From contig CP104100.1 in NCBI GenBank assembly GCA_025163595.1, forward strand, positions 3,224,001 through 3,288,000: a stretch of DNA of 64,000 nucleotides, written 5' to 3'. The notes beneath the pieces were generated by a model that was not told the DNA's origin, ran no database searches, and was given only the letters and a program-made list of their open reading frames with translations. The stretch is from Phaeobacter sp. G2 (GTDB lineage Bacteria; Pseudomonadota; Alphaproteobacteria; Rhodobacterales; Rhodobacteraceae). Made by a program: the position numbers and the translations under genes. Shown here piece after piece: positions 25,487-35,433 of this stretch (positions are counted from its first letter, which is position 1; each line of letters opens with the position of its first letter).

Positions 25487-26611
25487 TTAGTCGCCCTGCG
25501 CTTGCGAACGGCTTTTGCCCGCGACATTCATCGCCAGCGTCGCTGCCATAAACCCATCCAGATCTCCGTCGAGCACCCCTTTGGTGTCAGAGGTCTCGTG
25601 GCTGGTACGCAGATCTTTGACCATTTGGTACGGCTGCAACACATACGACCGGATCTGGCTGCCCCAGCCTGCATCGCCCTTGTTTTCATGGGCCTCGTTG
25701 ATGGCCGCGTTACGGCGGTCCAGTTCTTGCTGATACAGCCGGGATTTCAGTGCTTTCATCGCGATGTCGCGGTTTTGGTGCTGTGACTTCTCTGACGAGG
25801 TCACCACAATACCGGTGGGGTGGTGGGTGATCCGGACCGCCGAGTCGGTGGTGTTTACGTGCTGACCACCCGCCCCGGACGACCGGTAGGTATCAATGCG
25901 AATATCCGCCGGGTTCACTTCAATCTCGATATTGTCGTCCACCACCGGGTAGACCCAAACCGAACAAAAAGACGTATGGCGTTTGGCGGCAGAATCAAAA
26001 GGTGAGATCCGCACCAGGCGATGCACACCGCTTTCGGATTTCAGCCAGCCATAGGCATTATGCCCGGTGATCTTGTAAGCGGCGGATTTAATGCCGGCTT
26101 CTTCGCCCGCACTTTCGGATTGCAGCTCGACCTTGTAGCCTTTTTTCTCAGCCCAGCGCACATACATCCGGGCCAGCATCGAGGCCCAGTCACAGCTCTC
26201 GGTGCCACCGGCGCCCGAGTTGATCTCAAGGAAGGTGTCATTGCTGTCGGCTTCCCCATCCAGCAAGGCTTCCAGCTCTTTTTCTGCAGCAGAAACCTGC
26301 AGCGTTTTCAGGGCCTCTTCGGCGTCGGAGATGACCTCTTGGTCCTCCTCCATCTCGCCCAGTTCAATAAGTTCGATATTATCGGCCAAGTCTTGCTTGA
26401 TGCCCTTGTAGGTGTCGATCGCATCAACCAGATTTTGACGCTCGCGCATCAGCTTTTGCGCCGCCTCAGCGTCATCCCACAGGTTAGGGTCCTCGACACG
26501 GGCGTTGAATTCTTCCAGCCGGTACTCTGCTGTTTCCCAATTCAGACGCTGGGCCAGAAGCTCCAGAGATTTCTCGATCTCGGCCACGGTATTTTGGGTC
26601 TCAGCGCGCAT
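25487..26611 (-). CDS. prfB: Peptide chain release factor 2
   Basis: 374 residues, one uninterrupted frame. RF2 recognises UGA and UAA and triggers peptide release on the ribosome. The stop-codon-reading motif SPF occurs in [13 protein letters not shown], and the catalytic GGQ in [17 protein letters not shown]. The helical N-terminal domain ([20 protein letters not shown]) is complete. The in-frame UGA and +1 frameshift that autoregulate prfB in many bacteria are not present, as in many Alphaproteobacteria. Confidence 0.95.
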   Translation of the reverse strand: MRAETQNTVAEIEKSLELLAQRLNWETAEYRLEEFNARVEDPNLWDDAEAAQKLMRERQNLVDAIDTYKGIKQDLADNIELIELGEMEEDQEVISDAEEALKTLQVSAAEKELEALLDGEADSNDTFLEINSGAGGTESCDWASMLARMYVRWAEKKGYKVELQSESAGEEAGIKSAAYKITGHNAYGWLKSESGVHRLVRISPFDSAAKRHTSFCSVWVYPVVDDNIEIEVNPADIRIDTYRSSGAGGQHVNTTDSAVRITHHPTGIVVTSSEKSQHQNRDIAMKALKSRLYQQELDRRNAAINEAHENKGDAGWGSQIRSYVLQPYQMVKDLRTSHETSDTKGVLDGDLDGFMAATLAMNVAGKSRSQAQGD

Positions 26612-26943
26612 GTGATGTCCTTGAACTTACGTATCAAGCAAGGGTGATAGACCACAGAGCCCTTGCGAGCAAGCCGGGCTGCGGACAAAGCCGCGACTGC
26701 CGCAGCCGCTCCGGATCGCCCCCTGTCGCTGACGCCTCGTTAAAAGTTGAAACAAAAACTTCCCCCGAGAAACCACCGAGAAACCCTAGGGAAATTTTTC
26801 ACACCTATGGATGATCTGGTTCCCCACAGGACATCTTTGCGCCGATCTGGACCAATCACAGCACCGCCCCGGAATGACGCCGCACCACTAACAGTTCAGG
26901 AAGCCGTAAAGGCGGCTCTCTGAATCAACAAAGGAATACCAAC
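26612..26943. promoter_or_regulatory. Divergent promoter region of prfB and the RTX-Hint gene
   Basis: About 330 bases. A small hairpin, AGCCG-TAAAGG-CGGCT, at 26902-26917 lies in the 5' leader of the RTX-Hint gene, which has a strong AAAGGAA ribosome binding site. Near 26760-26800 the sequence CGAGAAACC is repeated twice. No clear -35/-10 assigned. Confidence 0.35.
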
Positions 26944-28785
26944 GTGCCCTCTGGTTATTTAGTCTCGCTTGGCGATAGCGCCCTGAACTCAGGAGATTCC
27001 ATTTCCGGCGGTTATACCGCCTTTACGACGGATCAGGCACTTGGTTCCGGCACCTGGACCTGGAGCGGCAGTTCCGGTGGCACCACCTACACCAACGAGA
27101 CCGAACCCGGCACCTACGCCCTGGGCGATGATGGCAACGTCTATTTCACCCCGGATGCCGGGCCGGTTGGCACCATTAGCTCTGCCTCTGCAACCAACCC
27201 TCCCTCATATACCTCCTCCGAGGGCACCGTCGACGGCACGGATTCGGATGATTATATTTCGGCAACCCACACGGATGCCGATGGCGACAGCATGAACGAC
27301 GGGATCGGCGGTGGCGCTTCGGGAAATGGCGACACTGTGCTGGCGGGCGCTGGGAACGACACGGTCTTTGGCGCGGGCGGCGATGATTCACTAGTCGGCG
27401 GCACAGGAAACGACTCGCTTCATGGCCAGGATGGCGATGATACCCTGGAGGGGGGCAGCGGCGCGGACCACCTGAGTGGCGGCACCGGGCTCGACTATGC
27501 GGATTATTCCAACTCTGCGGAGGCTGTGGACGTGAACCTGGCAACGGGTGCGGCCAGTGGCGGCGAAGCGGCTGGTGATACCTATTCCGGTATTGACGGC
27601 GTCATCGGTACGGATGGCAACGACACGATTGTCGGCTTTGACAACGAAGGCACCAGCGCGGGTGACACCTACACCAACGATTTCTATGGCGGCGACGGCG
27701 ATGACTACATGGATGGGGCCGGCGGACGCGATACATTGCATGGAGACGCAGGCGACGACACCCTGCTTGGGGGCGCGGGCGACGACCGCATTCTTGGCGG
27801 CGACGGTGCTGACAGCATTCTTGGCGGCAGTGGCGACGACACGCTGGATGGCAACGCGGGTCATGATACAATGTCCGGCGGCACTGGCAGCGATCTCATG
27901 TCAGGTGGCGCGGGCAAGGACCAGATTGCGGTAGCAAAGGGCGATACCGTCTTTGGCGGCGATGATCAGGATACCTTTACCCTTGTCGATCTGGGTGAAA
28001 CCGGCGATGCAGGTATTGTCATTGATGGCAATGAAGGCGGCACCGATTGGGACACGCTGGATCTTGGTGGATTAATAGATCGCAGCACGCTGGATGTCAC
28101 CACAACAGAAGATGGCACCATGAGCGGAACCGCCACCTTGCTGGATGGTTCTAGTCTGACATTTTCCAATATTGAAAAAATCATCTGCTTTGCCGCCGGC
28201 ACCAGGATCTCCACCGCTGCCGGGGCGATCCCGGTTGACGAGCTGGCCCAGGGAGATCTGGTCCTTACCCGTGACAATGGGTTTCAGCCAGTCCGCTGGG
28301 TGGGCAAAACAACTGTTCCGGCGATGGGGGACTGGGCCCCGATCCGCATTCAGGCAGGGACACTTGGCACCAGCCGTGATCTTCTGGTGTCGCCACAGCA
28401 CCGCATGTTGCTCACCGGGGCGACGACGCGGATGCTGTTTGACACCAATGAGGTTCTGTCGGCGGCGCATCACCTGGTCAACGATCACAGCATTCGCCGC
28501 CAGCCGGGTGGCATGGTCACCTATGTTCACCTGCTGCTGGATCAGCATGAGATTATCTATGCGGAGAACTGTCCCACCGAGAGCTTCTTTCCCGGCGATC
28601 AGGCGCTTGAGGCCCTAGGCCCACCGGCCCTGTTTAGCCTGTTTGATTGTATGCCTGAGCTGCGTGGCCACCCCAAGGGCTTTGGCCCCACAGCGCGGCA
28701 CTGTCTAACGCGGCGCGAAACTCTGGCCTTAATGGCCACCGCCCCCGCGACATCGCCGGAAACGCCTGCTTTGCCCCTGGGGTGA
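26944..28785 (+). CDS. RTX calcium-binding repeat protein with C-terminal Hint domain
   Basis: 613 residues with a GTG start after AAAGGAA. Residues ~1-95 are Gly/Ser/Thr-rich with no Sec signal. Residues ~110-330 hold arrays of the RTX nonapeptide (GAGNDTVFG, GGTGNDSL, GGAGDDRILGG), which bind calcium and normally direct type I secretion. From Cys415 a Hint domain begins (CFAAGTRISTAAGAIPVDEL), with the conserved His in LVSPQHRML; Hint domains catalyse self-cleavage or splicing. Such RTX-Hint proteins are frequent in Roseobacter group genomes, probably surface or secreted. No ABC exporter or TolC gene is in the window. The gene stands alone, opposite to its neighbours. Confidence 0.85.
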   Translation: MPSGYLVSLGDSALNSGDSISGGYTAFTTDQALGSGTWTWSGSSGGTTYTNETEPGTYALGDDGNVYFTPDAGPVGTISSASATNPPSYTSSEGTVDGTDSDDYISATHTDADGDSMNDGIGGGASGNGDTVLAGAGNDTVFGAGGDDSLVGGTGNDSLHGQDGDDTLEGGSGADHLSGGTGLDYADYSNSAEAVDVNLATGAASGGEAAGDTYSGIDGVIGTDGNDTIVGFDNEGTSAGDTYTNDFYGGDGDDYMDGAGGRDTLHGDAGDDTLLGGAGDDRILGGDGADSILGGSGDDTLDGNAGHDTMSGGTGSDLMSGGAGKDQIAVAKGDTVFGGDDQDTFTLVDLGETGDAGIVIDGNEGGTDWDTLDLGGLIDRSTLDVTTTEDGTMSGTATLLDGSSLTFSNIEKIICFAAGTRISTAAGAIPVDELAQGDLVLTRDNGFQPVRWVGKTTVPAMGDWAPIRIQAGTLGTSRDLLVSPQHRMLLTGATTRMLFDTNEVLSAAHHLVNDHSIRRQPGGMVTYVHLLLDQHEIIYAENCPTESFFPGDQALEALGPPALFSLFDCMPELRGHPKGFGPTARHCLTRRETLALMATAPATSPETPALPLG

Positions 28786-28850
28786 ACTTTCCCGAGCCAC
28801 CCCTTGGTTGCGACGGAACGAGAATGCAAAGCTTCAGCGCCTAATAGCGC

Positions 28851-31355
28851 CTAATACTGGCCGCCTGAAGTGACAGTGCCAAAGGTGGCCTTTGGTCCCA
28901 GAACTGCGGTGCCGCCGCTAGAGGTGGTCACCTGACGGCCAGATTGCTGCACCTCTTCCAATAGCGGCAGATCAGACCCCATGGCAAAACCGCCGTCAAA
29001 AGCCAAACCAAAGATGGGCTCAGCCCCGTCGCGGAAATACTCGGCCACCACATAGGCGCCCGAAGCACTGTCGGGCAGGCGCGCACCAGTATAGCGGTCG
29101 ATCTTGATAAAATGACCACCCTCGGGCACTTCGAAGGGTCCACCGCCAAATTTCTCGGTGGCCACCTTCATGAACTGCTGGAACACCGGACCACACATGG
29201 TGCCGCCATAGGCGCCCCGCCCCATCGGACGGGGTTGGTCAAACCCCATGTAGCAGCCCGCGACAATATTGGAGGTAAAGCCCACAAACCACACATCGCG
29301 GGAATCATTGGTGGTCCCGGTCTTGCCTGCGGTGGGAACCGGCAGGTTGATCACACTGGAGGCGGTGCCGCGCTCCACCACGCCTCGCATCATCGAGCTA
29401 AGCTGATAGGCGGTGATTGGATCCATCACCTGTTCGCGGTCCGTGGCGATACGGGGCGCTTGCCCGGCTGGCAGGTCAGGCGCTGCGCAATCGACGCAGT
29501 CACGATCATCATGGCGATAGATCGTGCGCCCGTAGCGATCCTGCACCCGGTCCACCAGGGTGGGCTGCACCCGCTCGCCGCCATTGGCGAACATCGCATA
29601 GGCCGCCACCATCTTGTACAGCGTGGTTTCTTCTGCACCCAAGGAGTTGGCCAGGAAGGTGCCCATATTGTCGTAGACCCCAAAGCGTTCAGCATATCCC
29701 GCCACAACCGGCATCCCAACCTCTTGTGCCAGACGAATGGTCATTAGGTTCCGGCTCCGCTCGATGCCGGTGCGCAGGGGCGTTGGTCCATAGAATTTGT
29801 TCGATGAGTTCTTGGGACGCCACAGCCCCTGTGGGGTGTTGATCTCGATGGGCGCATCAATAACGATGGTCGCCGGGCTATAGCCACTGTCCAGGGCCGC
29901 CGCATAAACAAAAGGTTTAAAGCTGGAGCCCGGTTGGCGTTGCGCCTGTGTTGCGCGGTTGAACACGGAATCCTGATAGGAAAACCCACCCTGCATCGCT
30001 AGAACCCGGCCGGTGTTCACATCCATCGCCACAAAGCCACCCTGCACCTCGGGCACCTGACGCAGCGACCAATGCTTAATACTGCCGTCATCCGCCGTAA
30101 CAGCGCGCACCAGCACCACATCGCCACGGGTGATATTGTCCTTAAAGCTGCCCTTCATCCATTTGATGTCATCGCGCGGCACTGCACCGGTGCCGGTCTG
30201 TTCCTCGACGCCAACAATAAGGGCCTTGTCACCGACCTCTAGTGCCACAGCCGGATACCATTTACCGCCCAGCGTAATATCGCGGGGGACCTCGGCCTCT
30301 GACAGGGCTTCGCGCCAGCTTGCCTCATCCGCCAGCACTTCCTCTTCCAGGGTAACGCCAGTGCCGATCCAGACCCCACGCGAACGGTCATACTTTTGCA
30401 ATCCCGTGCGCAGCGCATCGGCCGCCTCGGTTTGCATCTCGGCATCAATGGTCGCGCGCACCGACAGGCCGCCCGTAAAGAACTCGCCTTCGCCAAAGTT
30501 CTCAGACAGCTGGCGGCGGATTTCATCAGTAAAATAATCACGGGGCGGCAGGGTGGTGCGGAAACTGGGGAAATCCCCATTCTGCACCGAGCGCAGCGGC
30601 TGCTGGACTTCAACTTTATAAACGGCGTCGGAGATGTAGCCGTTTTCAAACATTTCCCGCAGCACATAGTCGCGCCGTTCCTTCAGGCGCGCCTTACCTC
30701 GCACCGGATGGAATTTCCCCGGCGCCTTGGGCATCGAGGCCAGCGTCGCCGCCTCATGGGGGGCCAGCTCACCCAGGGTCTTGTTGAAATAGCTCTGCGC
30801 CGCTGCCGTCACCCCGTAGGAGTTCTGCCCGAGAAAAATCTCGTTGAGATAGAGCTCAAGGATCTGGTCCTTGTTCAGCGTCTCCTCCAGCCGGGTGGCG
30901 AGGATGATCTCTTTGACCTTGCGCGCCGCCTTACGGTCGCCGGACAGCAGGAAGTTTTTCATCACCTGCTGGGTGATCGTCGACGCCCCGCGCACGTTGT
31001 CCCCGCGCGAGCGCACCGCCTCAACTGCGGCGGCGGCAATACCACGGGCATCATAGCCATTGTGGGAGTAGAAATTCTTGTCCTCAGCCGAGATAAACGC
31101 CTGTTTCACCAAATCCGGAATCTCCGCCGAAGGGGTGAACAGGCGTCGTTCCTTGGCAAACTCATCGATCATCCGCCCCTCGCCAGAATAAATCCGGCTG
31201 ATGGTTGGTGGCTGATACTGCGACAGGGATTCATGACTGGGCAGATCGCGCCCGTAGATCCAGAAAATCGCTCCCAGTGTCAGCGCAACCATGGCAATGC
31301 CCAGGGTTACGGTGCTGAAGATCGAACCAAAGAAGGATAGAATAAACCTGAGCAC
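28851..31355 (-). CDS. mrcA: Penicillin-binding protein 1A (bifunctional)
   Basis: 834 residues. An N-terminal membrane anchor (residues ~1-30) precedes the GT51 glycosyltransferase domain with AEDKNFYSHNGYDARGIA and STITQQVMKNF. The transpeptidase domain follows with the SxxK serine in QPGSSFKPF, an SRN motif in ERSRNLMTIR and KTGTTNDSRDVWFVG. It polymerises and cross-links peptidoglycan at the periplasmic face of the inner membrane. Length is usual for PBP1A of this group. The cell-wall amidase gene is just upstream on the same strand. Confidence 0.93.
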   Translation of the reverse strand: MLRFILSFFGSIFSTVTLGIAMVALTLGAIFWIYGRDLPSHESLSQYQPPTISRIYSGEGRMIDEFAKERRLFTPSAEIPDLVKQAFISAEDKNFYSHNGYDARGIAAAAVEAVRSRGDNVRGASTITQQVMKNFLLSGDRKAARKVKEIILATRLEETLNKDQILELYLNEIFLGQNSYGVTAAAQSYFNKTLGELAPHEAATLASMPKAPGKFHPVRGKARLKERRDYVLREMFENGYISDAVYKVEVQQPLRSVQNGDFPSFRTTLPPRDYFTDEIRRQLSENFGEGEFFTGGLSVRATIDAEMQTEAADALRTGLQKYDRSRGVWIGTGVTLEEEVLADEASWREALSEAEVPRDITLGGKWYPAVALEVGDKALIVGVEEQTGTGAVPRDDIKWMKGSFKDNITRGDVVLVRAVTADDGSIKHWSLRQVPEVQGGFVAMDVNTGRVLAMQGGFSYQDSVFNRATQAQRQPGSSFKPFVYAAALDSGYSPATIVIDAPIEINTPQGLWRPKNSSNKFYGPTPLRTGIERSRNLMTIRLAQEVGMPVVAGYAERFGVYDNMGTFLANSLGAEETTLYKMVAAYAMFANGGERVQPTLVDRVQDRYGRTIYRHDDRDCVDCAAPDLPAGQAPRIATDREQVMDPITAYQLSSMMRGVVERGTASSVINLPVPTAGKTGTTNDSRDVWFVGFTSNIVAGCYMGFDQPRPMGRGAYGGTMCGPVFQQFMKVATEKFGGGPFEVPEGGHFIKIDRYTGARLPDSASGAYVVAEYFRDGAEPIFGLAFDGGFAMGSDLPLLEEVQQSGRQVTTSSGGTAVLGPKATFGTVTSGGQY

Positions 31356-31585
31356 GGATGCTGCCTTTCTCGCGGGGTGCCGCCTATATAGGAGGGCGAC
31401 GGCCTGGGGTCAAAAGCGGAAACAGCGGAAAGATGCCGTCACAGGGGGAAAAACGCTTTGCAATGCCCCTCGGGTCTTTGCCTTTTCTCTTCAAAACCTG
31501 CAACCACCGGAAACAAAAAAATCCATGCAGAGCCCGCTACGTCTGTCGCAGGGCTGTCATCAGGTCTGACGACAGCGCATTTGGC

Positions 31586-32821
31586 CTATTGGCGTACCAG
31601 AGCGCGACGCGCGTCATCCTCTATCCGCCAATCAATCAGACCTTTCAGCATCGCAGTTGCGGTTTGTCGGCGCCAATCAGGATCTTGCAGATTGGCCAGG
31701 TCGCGGGGGCTGGACAAAAATCCGACCTCCACCAGAACTGATGGGATATCGGCGGATTTCAACACCGAAAACCCGGCAGATCGCAACGGCTTACGATTAA
31801 GCGGCCCGCCCTGCTCCTTCAGCCCGGTAACCAAGGCCCGTGCCAGGGCTTCGCTGCGGGGCTGGGTTTCCTGTCGCGCCAGATCCAGCATCACCCCGGC
31901 AACCAGATCATCCGTGTGGCTCAGATCGGTGCCCGACAGCAGATCGGCGCGATCATGGCGCTCTGCCAAGCTGGCCGAGGCCGCATCCGTGGCCTCTTGC
32001 GACAGGGTGTAGACGGTAGAGCCATGCGCGTGCCCCTGTGTCAGCGAATCCGCATGTAAGGAAATAAACAAATCCGCTCCGGCCTGATGCGCCAGCGCAG
32101 TGCGCCGCTCAAGCGAGACAAAATAATCCCCATCCCGGGTGACCTGAACCGCAAACTGACCCGAGCGCACCAAAACCTCGCCCAGCTCCAGCGCAAACTG
32201 CAACATCAGATCTTTTTCGACGACACCGTTCGCAGCCTTGGCCCCAGGATCAATACCACCATGCCCCGGATCCAGCACCACCAGCAGCGGCGCGTTTTCA
32301 TCCCGGTGCGGCGCGACGTCCAAAACCTGTGGCGCGGGCAAATCCCAACGGGCATCCTGCGGCGCGCCCGCCGCTTTGGCAAAATCTTCTGCTGTGCTGG
32401 CCTGCAAGTCCAGCTTGAGCACCGCAGCCGCGGTCACCGGATCGACCTCCAGCGCTGCCGCGGCAACCACCATCGGTTCAGAGAGTTCCAGCACCAGCCG
32501 CGACCAGCCGGGCACATAGGTGCCAAATTGCACCGCAGCCACAGCCTCGCCGCTCAAAAATGCTTCCGGGTCGAGCCCGTTCCAGTCGACCTCCTGAAAG
32601 TCCAGCACCAGCCGGGCGGGCTCATCCAGGGTGAACAGCCGATACGGCACTCCCTGGCTCAGCCCCAGCTGCAGGCGCGCGCCGTCACCAGTATCGCTGA
32701 TCTGCGAGACCTCGCTGGTGACGCGTGCCAGGCCGCTAAATTCCTGCGCTGAGGCCAAAGACCCCATAACGCATAGCCCGCCCAACCAAAGGGCCGTCAC
32801 CGCCGCGTTCAATCTGCCCAT
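31586..32821 (-). CDS. amiC: N-acetylmuramoyl-L-alanine amidase with AMIN domain
   Basis: 411 residues. A Sec signal peptide ends near ASAQ (residue ~26). Residues ~30-140 form an AMIN domain, which targets AmiC-type enzymes to the septum. The zinc amidase domain follows: VLDPGHGGIDPGA, the glutamate in NGVVEKDLML, LFISLHADSL and the catalytic glutamate in VLVEVGFLSSP. It cleaves the bond between MurNAc and the stem peptide during cell separation, in the periplasm. It lies 230 bases upstream of the PBP1A gene, on the same strand. Confidence 0.92.
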   Translation of the reverse strand: MGRLNAAVTALWLGGLCVMGSLASAQEFSGLARVTSEVSQISDTGDGARLQLGLSQGVPYRLFTLDEPARLVLDFQEVDWNGLDPEAFLSGEAVAAVQFGTYVPGWSRLVLELSEPMVVAAAALEVDPVTAAAVLKLDLQASTAEDFAKAAGAPQDARWDLPAPQVLDVAPHRDENAPLLVVLDPGHGGIDPGAKAANGVVEKDLMLQFALELGEVLVRSGQFAVQVTRDGDYFVSLERRTALAHQAGADLFISLHADSLTQGHAHGSTVYTLSQEATDAASASLAERHDRADLLSGTDLSHTDDLVAGVMLDLARQETQPRSEALARALVTGLKEQGGPLNRKPLRSAGFSVLKSADIPSVLVEVGFLSSPRDLANLQDPDWRRQTATAMLKGLIDWRIEDDARRALVRQ

Positions 32822-32912
32822 GTACTGCCCCTGACCTGTGTTTATGGCTTTGTCCTATCCTAGCCGCCGCGCGGAGGAGAGATCAAACTGCCAGCCTAAC
32901 CGTTTGCATCTT

Positions 32913-34058
32913 TCAGCCACGCGCCGCCATGAAGGCCTTGAGCCGGGAAAGGCCCTCTTTGATATCCGCCGTGCCGCGTGCATAGGAAAACCGCAGCGTG
33001 GTGGCGCCGCGCACCGGATCAAAATCCAGACCCGGCGTCACAGCCACACCCGCCTTTTCAAGGATTTCAGCGGCAAAGCTGCGGCTGTCTGTGGTCAAGT
33101 CAGACACATCGGCATAGACATAAAAGGCACCATCCGGTGGCGCGATCTTGTCAAAGCCAGCTGCAGGCAGCCCCTCCAGCATCAGCTGGCGATTGCGGGC
33201 ATAAACCGCAAGGTTTTCGCGCATCTCATCCTGGCAATCCAGCGCCGCAAGGGCTGCGACCTGGCTGGCATGTGGGGCGCAGATAAACATATTCTGCGCC
33301 AGACGTTCGATCACCCGCACTTGATCTTCGGGCACCACCATCCAGCCAACCCGCCAGCCGGTCATGGAAAAGAACTTGGAAAAGGAATTAATCACATAGC
33401 AATCATCCGTCAGCTCCAGCGCTGTGACCGCCTTGGCCTCATATTCCAGGCCGTGGTAGATCTCATCCGAAATAAAAGACGCGTCCTGCGCCCGCGCCGC
33501 GTCGATGAGGCTGCCCATTGCCCCGCGATCAAGCATCGTGCCCGTGGGATTGCCCGGCGACGCCACCATCAGCCCGTCCAGGTTCAGCCCCTCAAGATCA
33601 GCGGCCACCGGCTGCAGCCGGTTTCCCGGCGCGGTCTCGATATCAACAGGGGTCAGCCCCAGCGCCGACAGGATCTGACGATAGGAGGGATAGCCCGGCG
33701 CGCCAATGCCAACCCGGTCGCCGCTGTCGAACAGGGCGGTAAAGCCCAGTAGAAAAGCGCCGGACGACCCTGGCGTAACCACCACCCGGTCCGGGTTCAG
33801 ATCAACATTATACCATTCGCCATACAGCCGTGCGATGCGGCGTCGCAGGGCAGGCAAACCCAGCGCCACGGTATAGCCCAAACTATTGTCCTCCAGCGCA
33901 TCCGCCAGAGCCCGCCGCGCCGCCATCGGCGCCCCGGTCGAGGGCTGCCCCACCTCCATATGGATAATGTGGCGCCCCTGCTCTTCAGCCTGGCGGGCTG
34001 CCTCCATCACATCCATCACAATGAAGGGATCGACGTTTGATCTGCTTGAGTTTCGCAT
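32913..34058 (-). CDS. PLP-dependent aminotransferase, class I/II
   Basis: About 381 residues of fold type I. HMEVGQPSTGAP near the start, VVTPGSSGAFLLGFTALFD, SPGNPTGTMLD, the aspartate in FISDEIYHGLEY and the Schiff-base lysine in SFSKFFSMTGWRVGW are clear. The C-terminal arginine is in LRFSYARG. It probably acts on aspartate or an aromatic/branched amino acid; specificity is not clear. I choose 34058 (MRNSSRSN) because GGGAGA lies just before it. Its start is only 22 bases from that of the divergent M48 protease, an unusually small space for two promoters. Confidence 0.85.
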   Translation of the reverse strand: MRNSSRSNVDPFIVMDVMEAARQAEEQGRHIIHMEVGQPSTGAPMAARRALADALEDNSLGYTVALGLPALRRRIARLYGEWYNVDLNPDRVVVTPGSSGAFLLGFTALFDSGDRVGIGAPGYPSYRQILSALGLTPVDIETAPGNRLQPVAADLEGLNLDGLMVASPGNPTGTMLDRGAMGSLIDAARAQDASFISDEIYHGLEYEAKAVTALELTDDCYVINSFSKFFSMTGWRVGWMVVPEDQVRVIERLAQNMFICAPHASQVAALAALDCQDEMRENLAVYARNRQLMLEGLPAAGFDKIAPPDGAFYVYADVSDLTTDSRSFAAEILEKAGVAVTPGLDFDPVRGATTLRFSYARGTADIKEGLSRLKAFMAARG

Positions 34059-34080
34059 GATGATCTCCCATGGTGCGCGC

Positions 34081-35433
34081 ATGACTTTTGACCGTTTCTC
34101 TCGGCTGGCGTCAATCCCGGCCGTGGTGTTTTGCCTGCTCGTCTATACCGCCACCTGTGTCCAGGCGGCGACGATCACGCTATTGCGGGATGCGGATATC
34201 GAACAGGGCCTGACCAGGCTGGCCGCCCCTGTGCTGCGCGCCGCTGGTCTGAACGCAAAACGCCTGCGCATTCTGGTGGTGAATGACTCCCAGTTTAATG
34301 CCTTTGTTTTGGACAGCCGTGCAATTTTTATCAACTACGGCCTGATCCTAAAGGTCTCCAGCCCTGAAATGCTGCAGGCGGTGATTGCCCATGAGGCGGC
34401 CCATATTACCAATGGGCACATCGCCCGAAGAATGCAAAACCTGCAATCCGCCGGCACCGCTGCCGGGCTGGGTCTGGCCCTTGCCGCCCTGGCCGCTGCT
34501 GCAGGCGCCGGTGAGGCCGCAGGCGGCATCGCCATAGGCACGCAGACCTCTGCCTTGCGGGGGTTTCTGTCCCATACCCGCGCCGAAGAATCCTCAGCGG
34601 ATCGGGCCGCCGCACGCTACCTCAAGGCGGCTGGCATTGATCCACAGGGGCTGGTGGACCTGCACAAGATTTTTGCCGGCCAGGAAGTGCTCAGCGCCGC
34701 GCACCAGGATCCCTACATGCGCTCGCACCCCTTAAGCCGGGACCGGATCCGCGCCGCCGAGGCCTTTGTGACCTCCCATGGCCGCGTGAGCGCCCCTGAC
34801 CCTCAGGACGAGTATTGGTTTGCCCGCATACGCGGCAAGCTCTCTGCCTTCAAACGCGCCCCCAAATGGAGCCTGCGCCGTGCCAAGGAAGAGCCGCACA
34901 GGGATATTCGCCTGATGCGTGAGGCCATTGCCTACCATCGGCGCAGGGACCTACAAAAGGCACTGCGCGGCATTAATGGGGCCCTCTCTATCCGCCCCAA
35001 TGATGCCTTCTACCATGAACTCAAAGGTCAAATTCTGTTTGAAAACCGCCGCTGGAACGCGGCCAAAAACAGCTTTGCCCGTGCGGTGCAACTTGCCGCT
35101 TCTGAACCCCTGGTTCTGGCCAACTATGGGCGGGCGCAACTGGCGGCTGGTGCGGCAACTGCGGCCTTAAAAACAATGGAGAGGTCCCGCAGTCTGGATT
35201 TTCGCAATGCACTGTTGTTGCGGGATATGTCACAGGCCTATGCCAAGACCGGACAAAACGGTATGGCAGCTTTGGTGACTGCCGAACGCTACGCTCTTGC
35301 CGGGCGTTTTGAAGATGCAGGCCTTCACGCAAAACGTGCAGTGGCGCTGCTGCCACGTGGCTCTGCCACCTGGCGCCGCGCGCAGGATGTTGTGCTGGCC
35401 TATGAACAAAGTCAAAAAAGGAAACGACGATGA
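34081..35433 (+). CDS. Periplasmic M48-family metalloprotease with TPR-like C-terminus (BepA-like)
   Basis: 450 residues from the ATG at 34081. A signal peptide (VVFCLLVYTATCVQA) precedes the mature chain. The zinc site is IAHEAAHITNGH (HExxH), with the third ligand likely in SHTRAEESSADRAAARYL. The C-terminal 180 residues are TPR-like helices (FYHELKGQILFENRRWNAAK). BepA-type proteins degrade or assist assembly of outer-membrane proteins. The open frame extends 65 codons upstream over the divergent aminotransferase; the signal peptide fixes the start near 34081, but its ribosome binding site is weak. It overlaps the DsbA-like gene by ATGA. Confidence 0.85.
   Translation: MTFDRFSRLASIPAVVFCLLVYTATCVQAATITLLRDADIEQGLTRLAAPVLRAAGLNAKRLRILVVNDSQFNAFVLDSRAIFINYGLILKVSSPEMLQAVIAHEAAHITNGHIARRMQNLQSAGTAAGLGLALAALAAAAGAGEAAGGIAIGTQTSALRGFLSHTRAEESSADRAAARYLKAAGIDPQGLVDLHKIFAGQEVLSAAHQDPYMRSHPLSRDRIRAAEAFVTSHGRVSAPDPQDEYWFARIRGKLSAFKRAPKWSLRRAKEEPHRDIRLMREAIAYHRRRDLQKALRGINGALSIRPNDAFYHELKGQILFENRRWNAAKNSFARAVQLAASEPLVLANYGRAQLAAGAATAALKTMERSRSLDFRNALLLRDMSQAYAKTGQNGMAALVTAERYALAGRFEDAGLHAKRAVALLPRGSATWRRAQDVVLAYEQSQKRKRR

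Noticed and set aside
27300..27930. Dense short repeats considered as a tandem DNA repeat
   Set aside because: They are the coding sequence of RTX nonapeptides, diverged at DNA level, not a satellite.
33886..34080. 65-codon N-terminal extension of the M48 protease frame
   Set aside because: It lies antisense to the aminotransferase, and a signal peptide begins right after the ATG at 34081.
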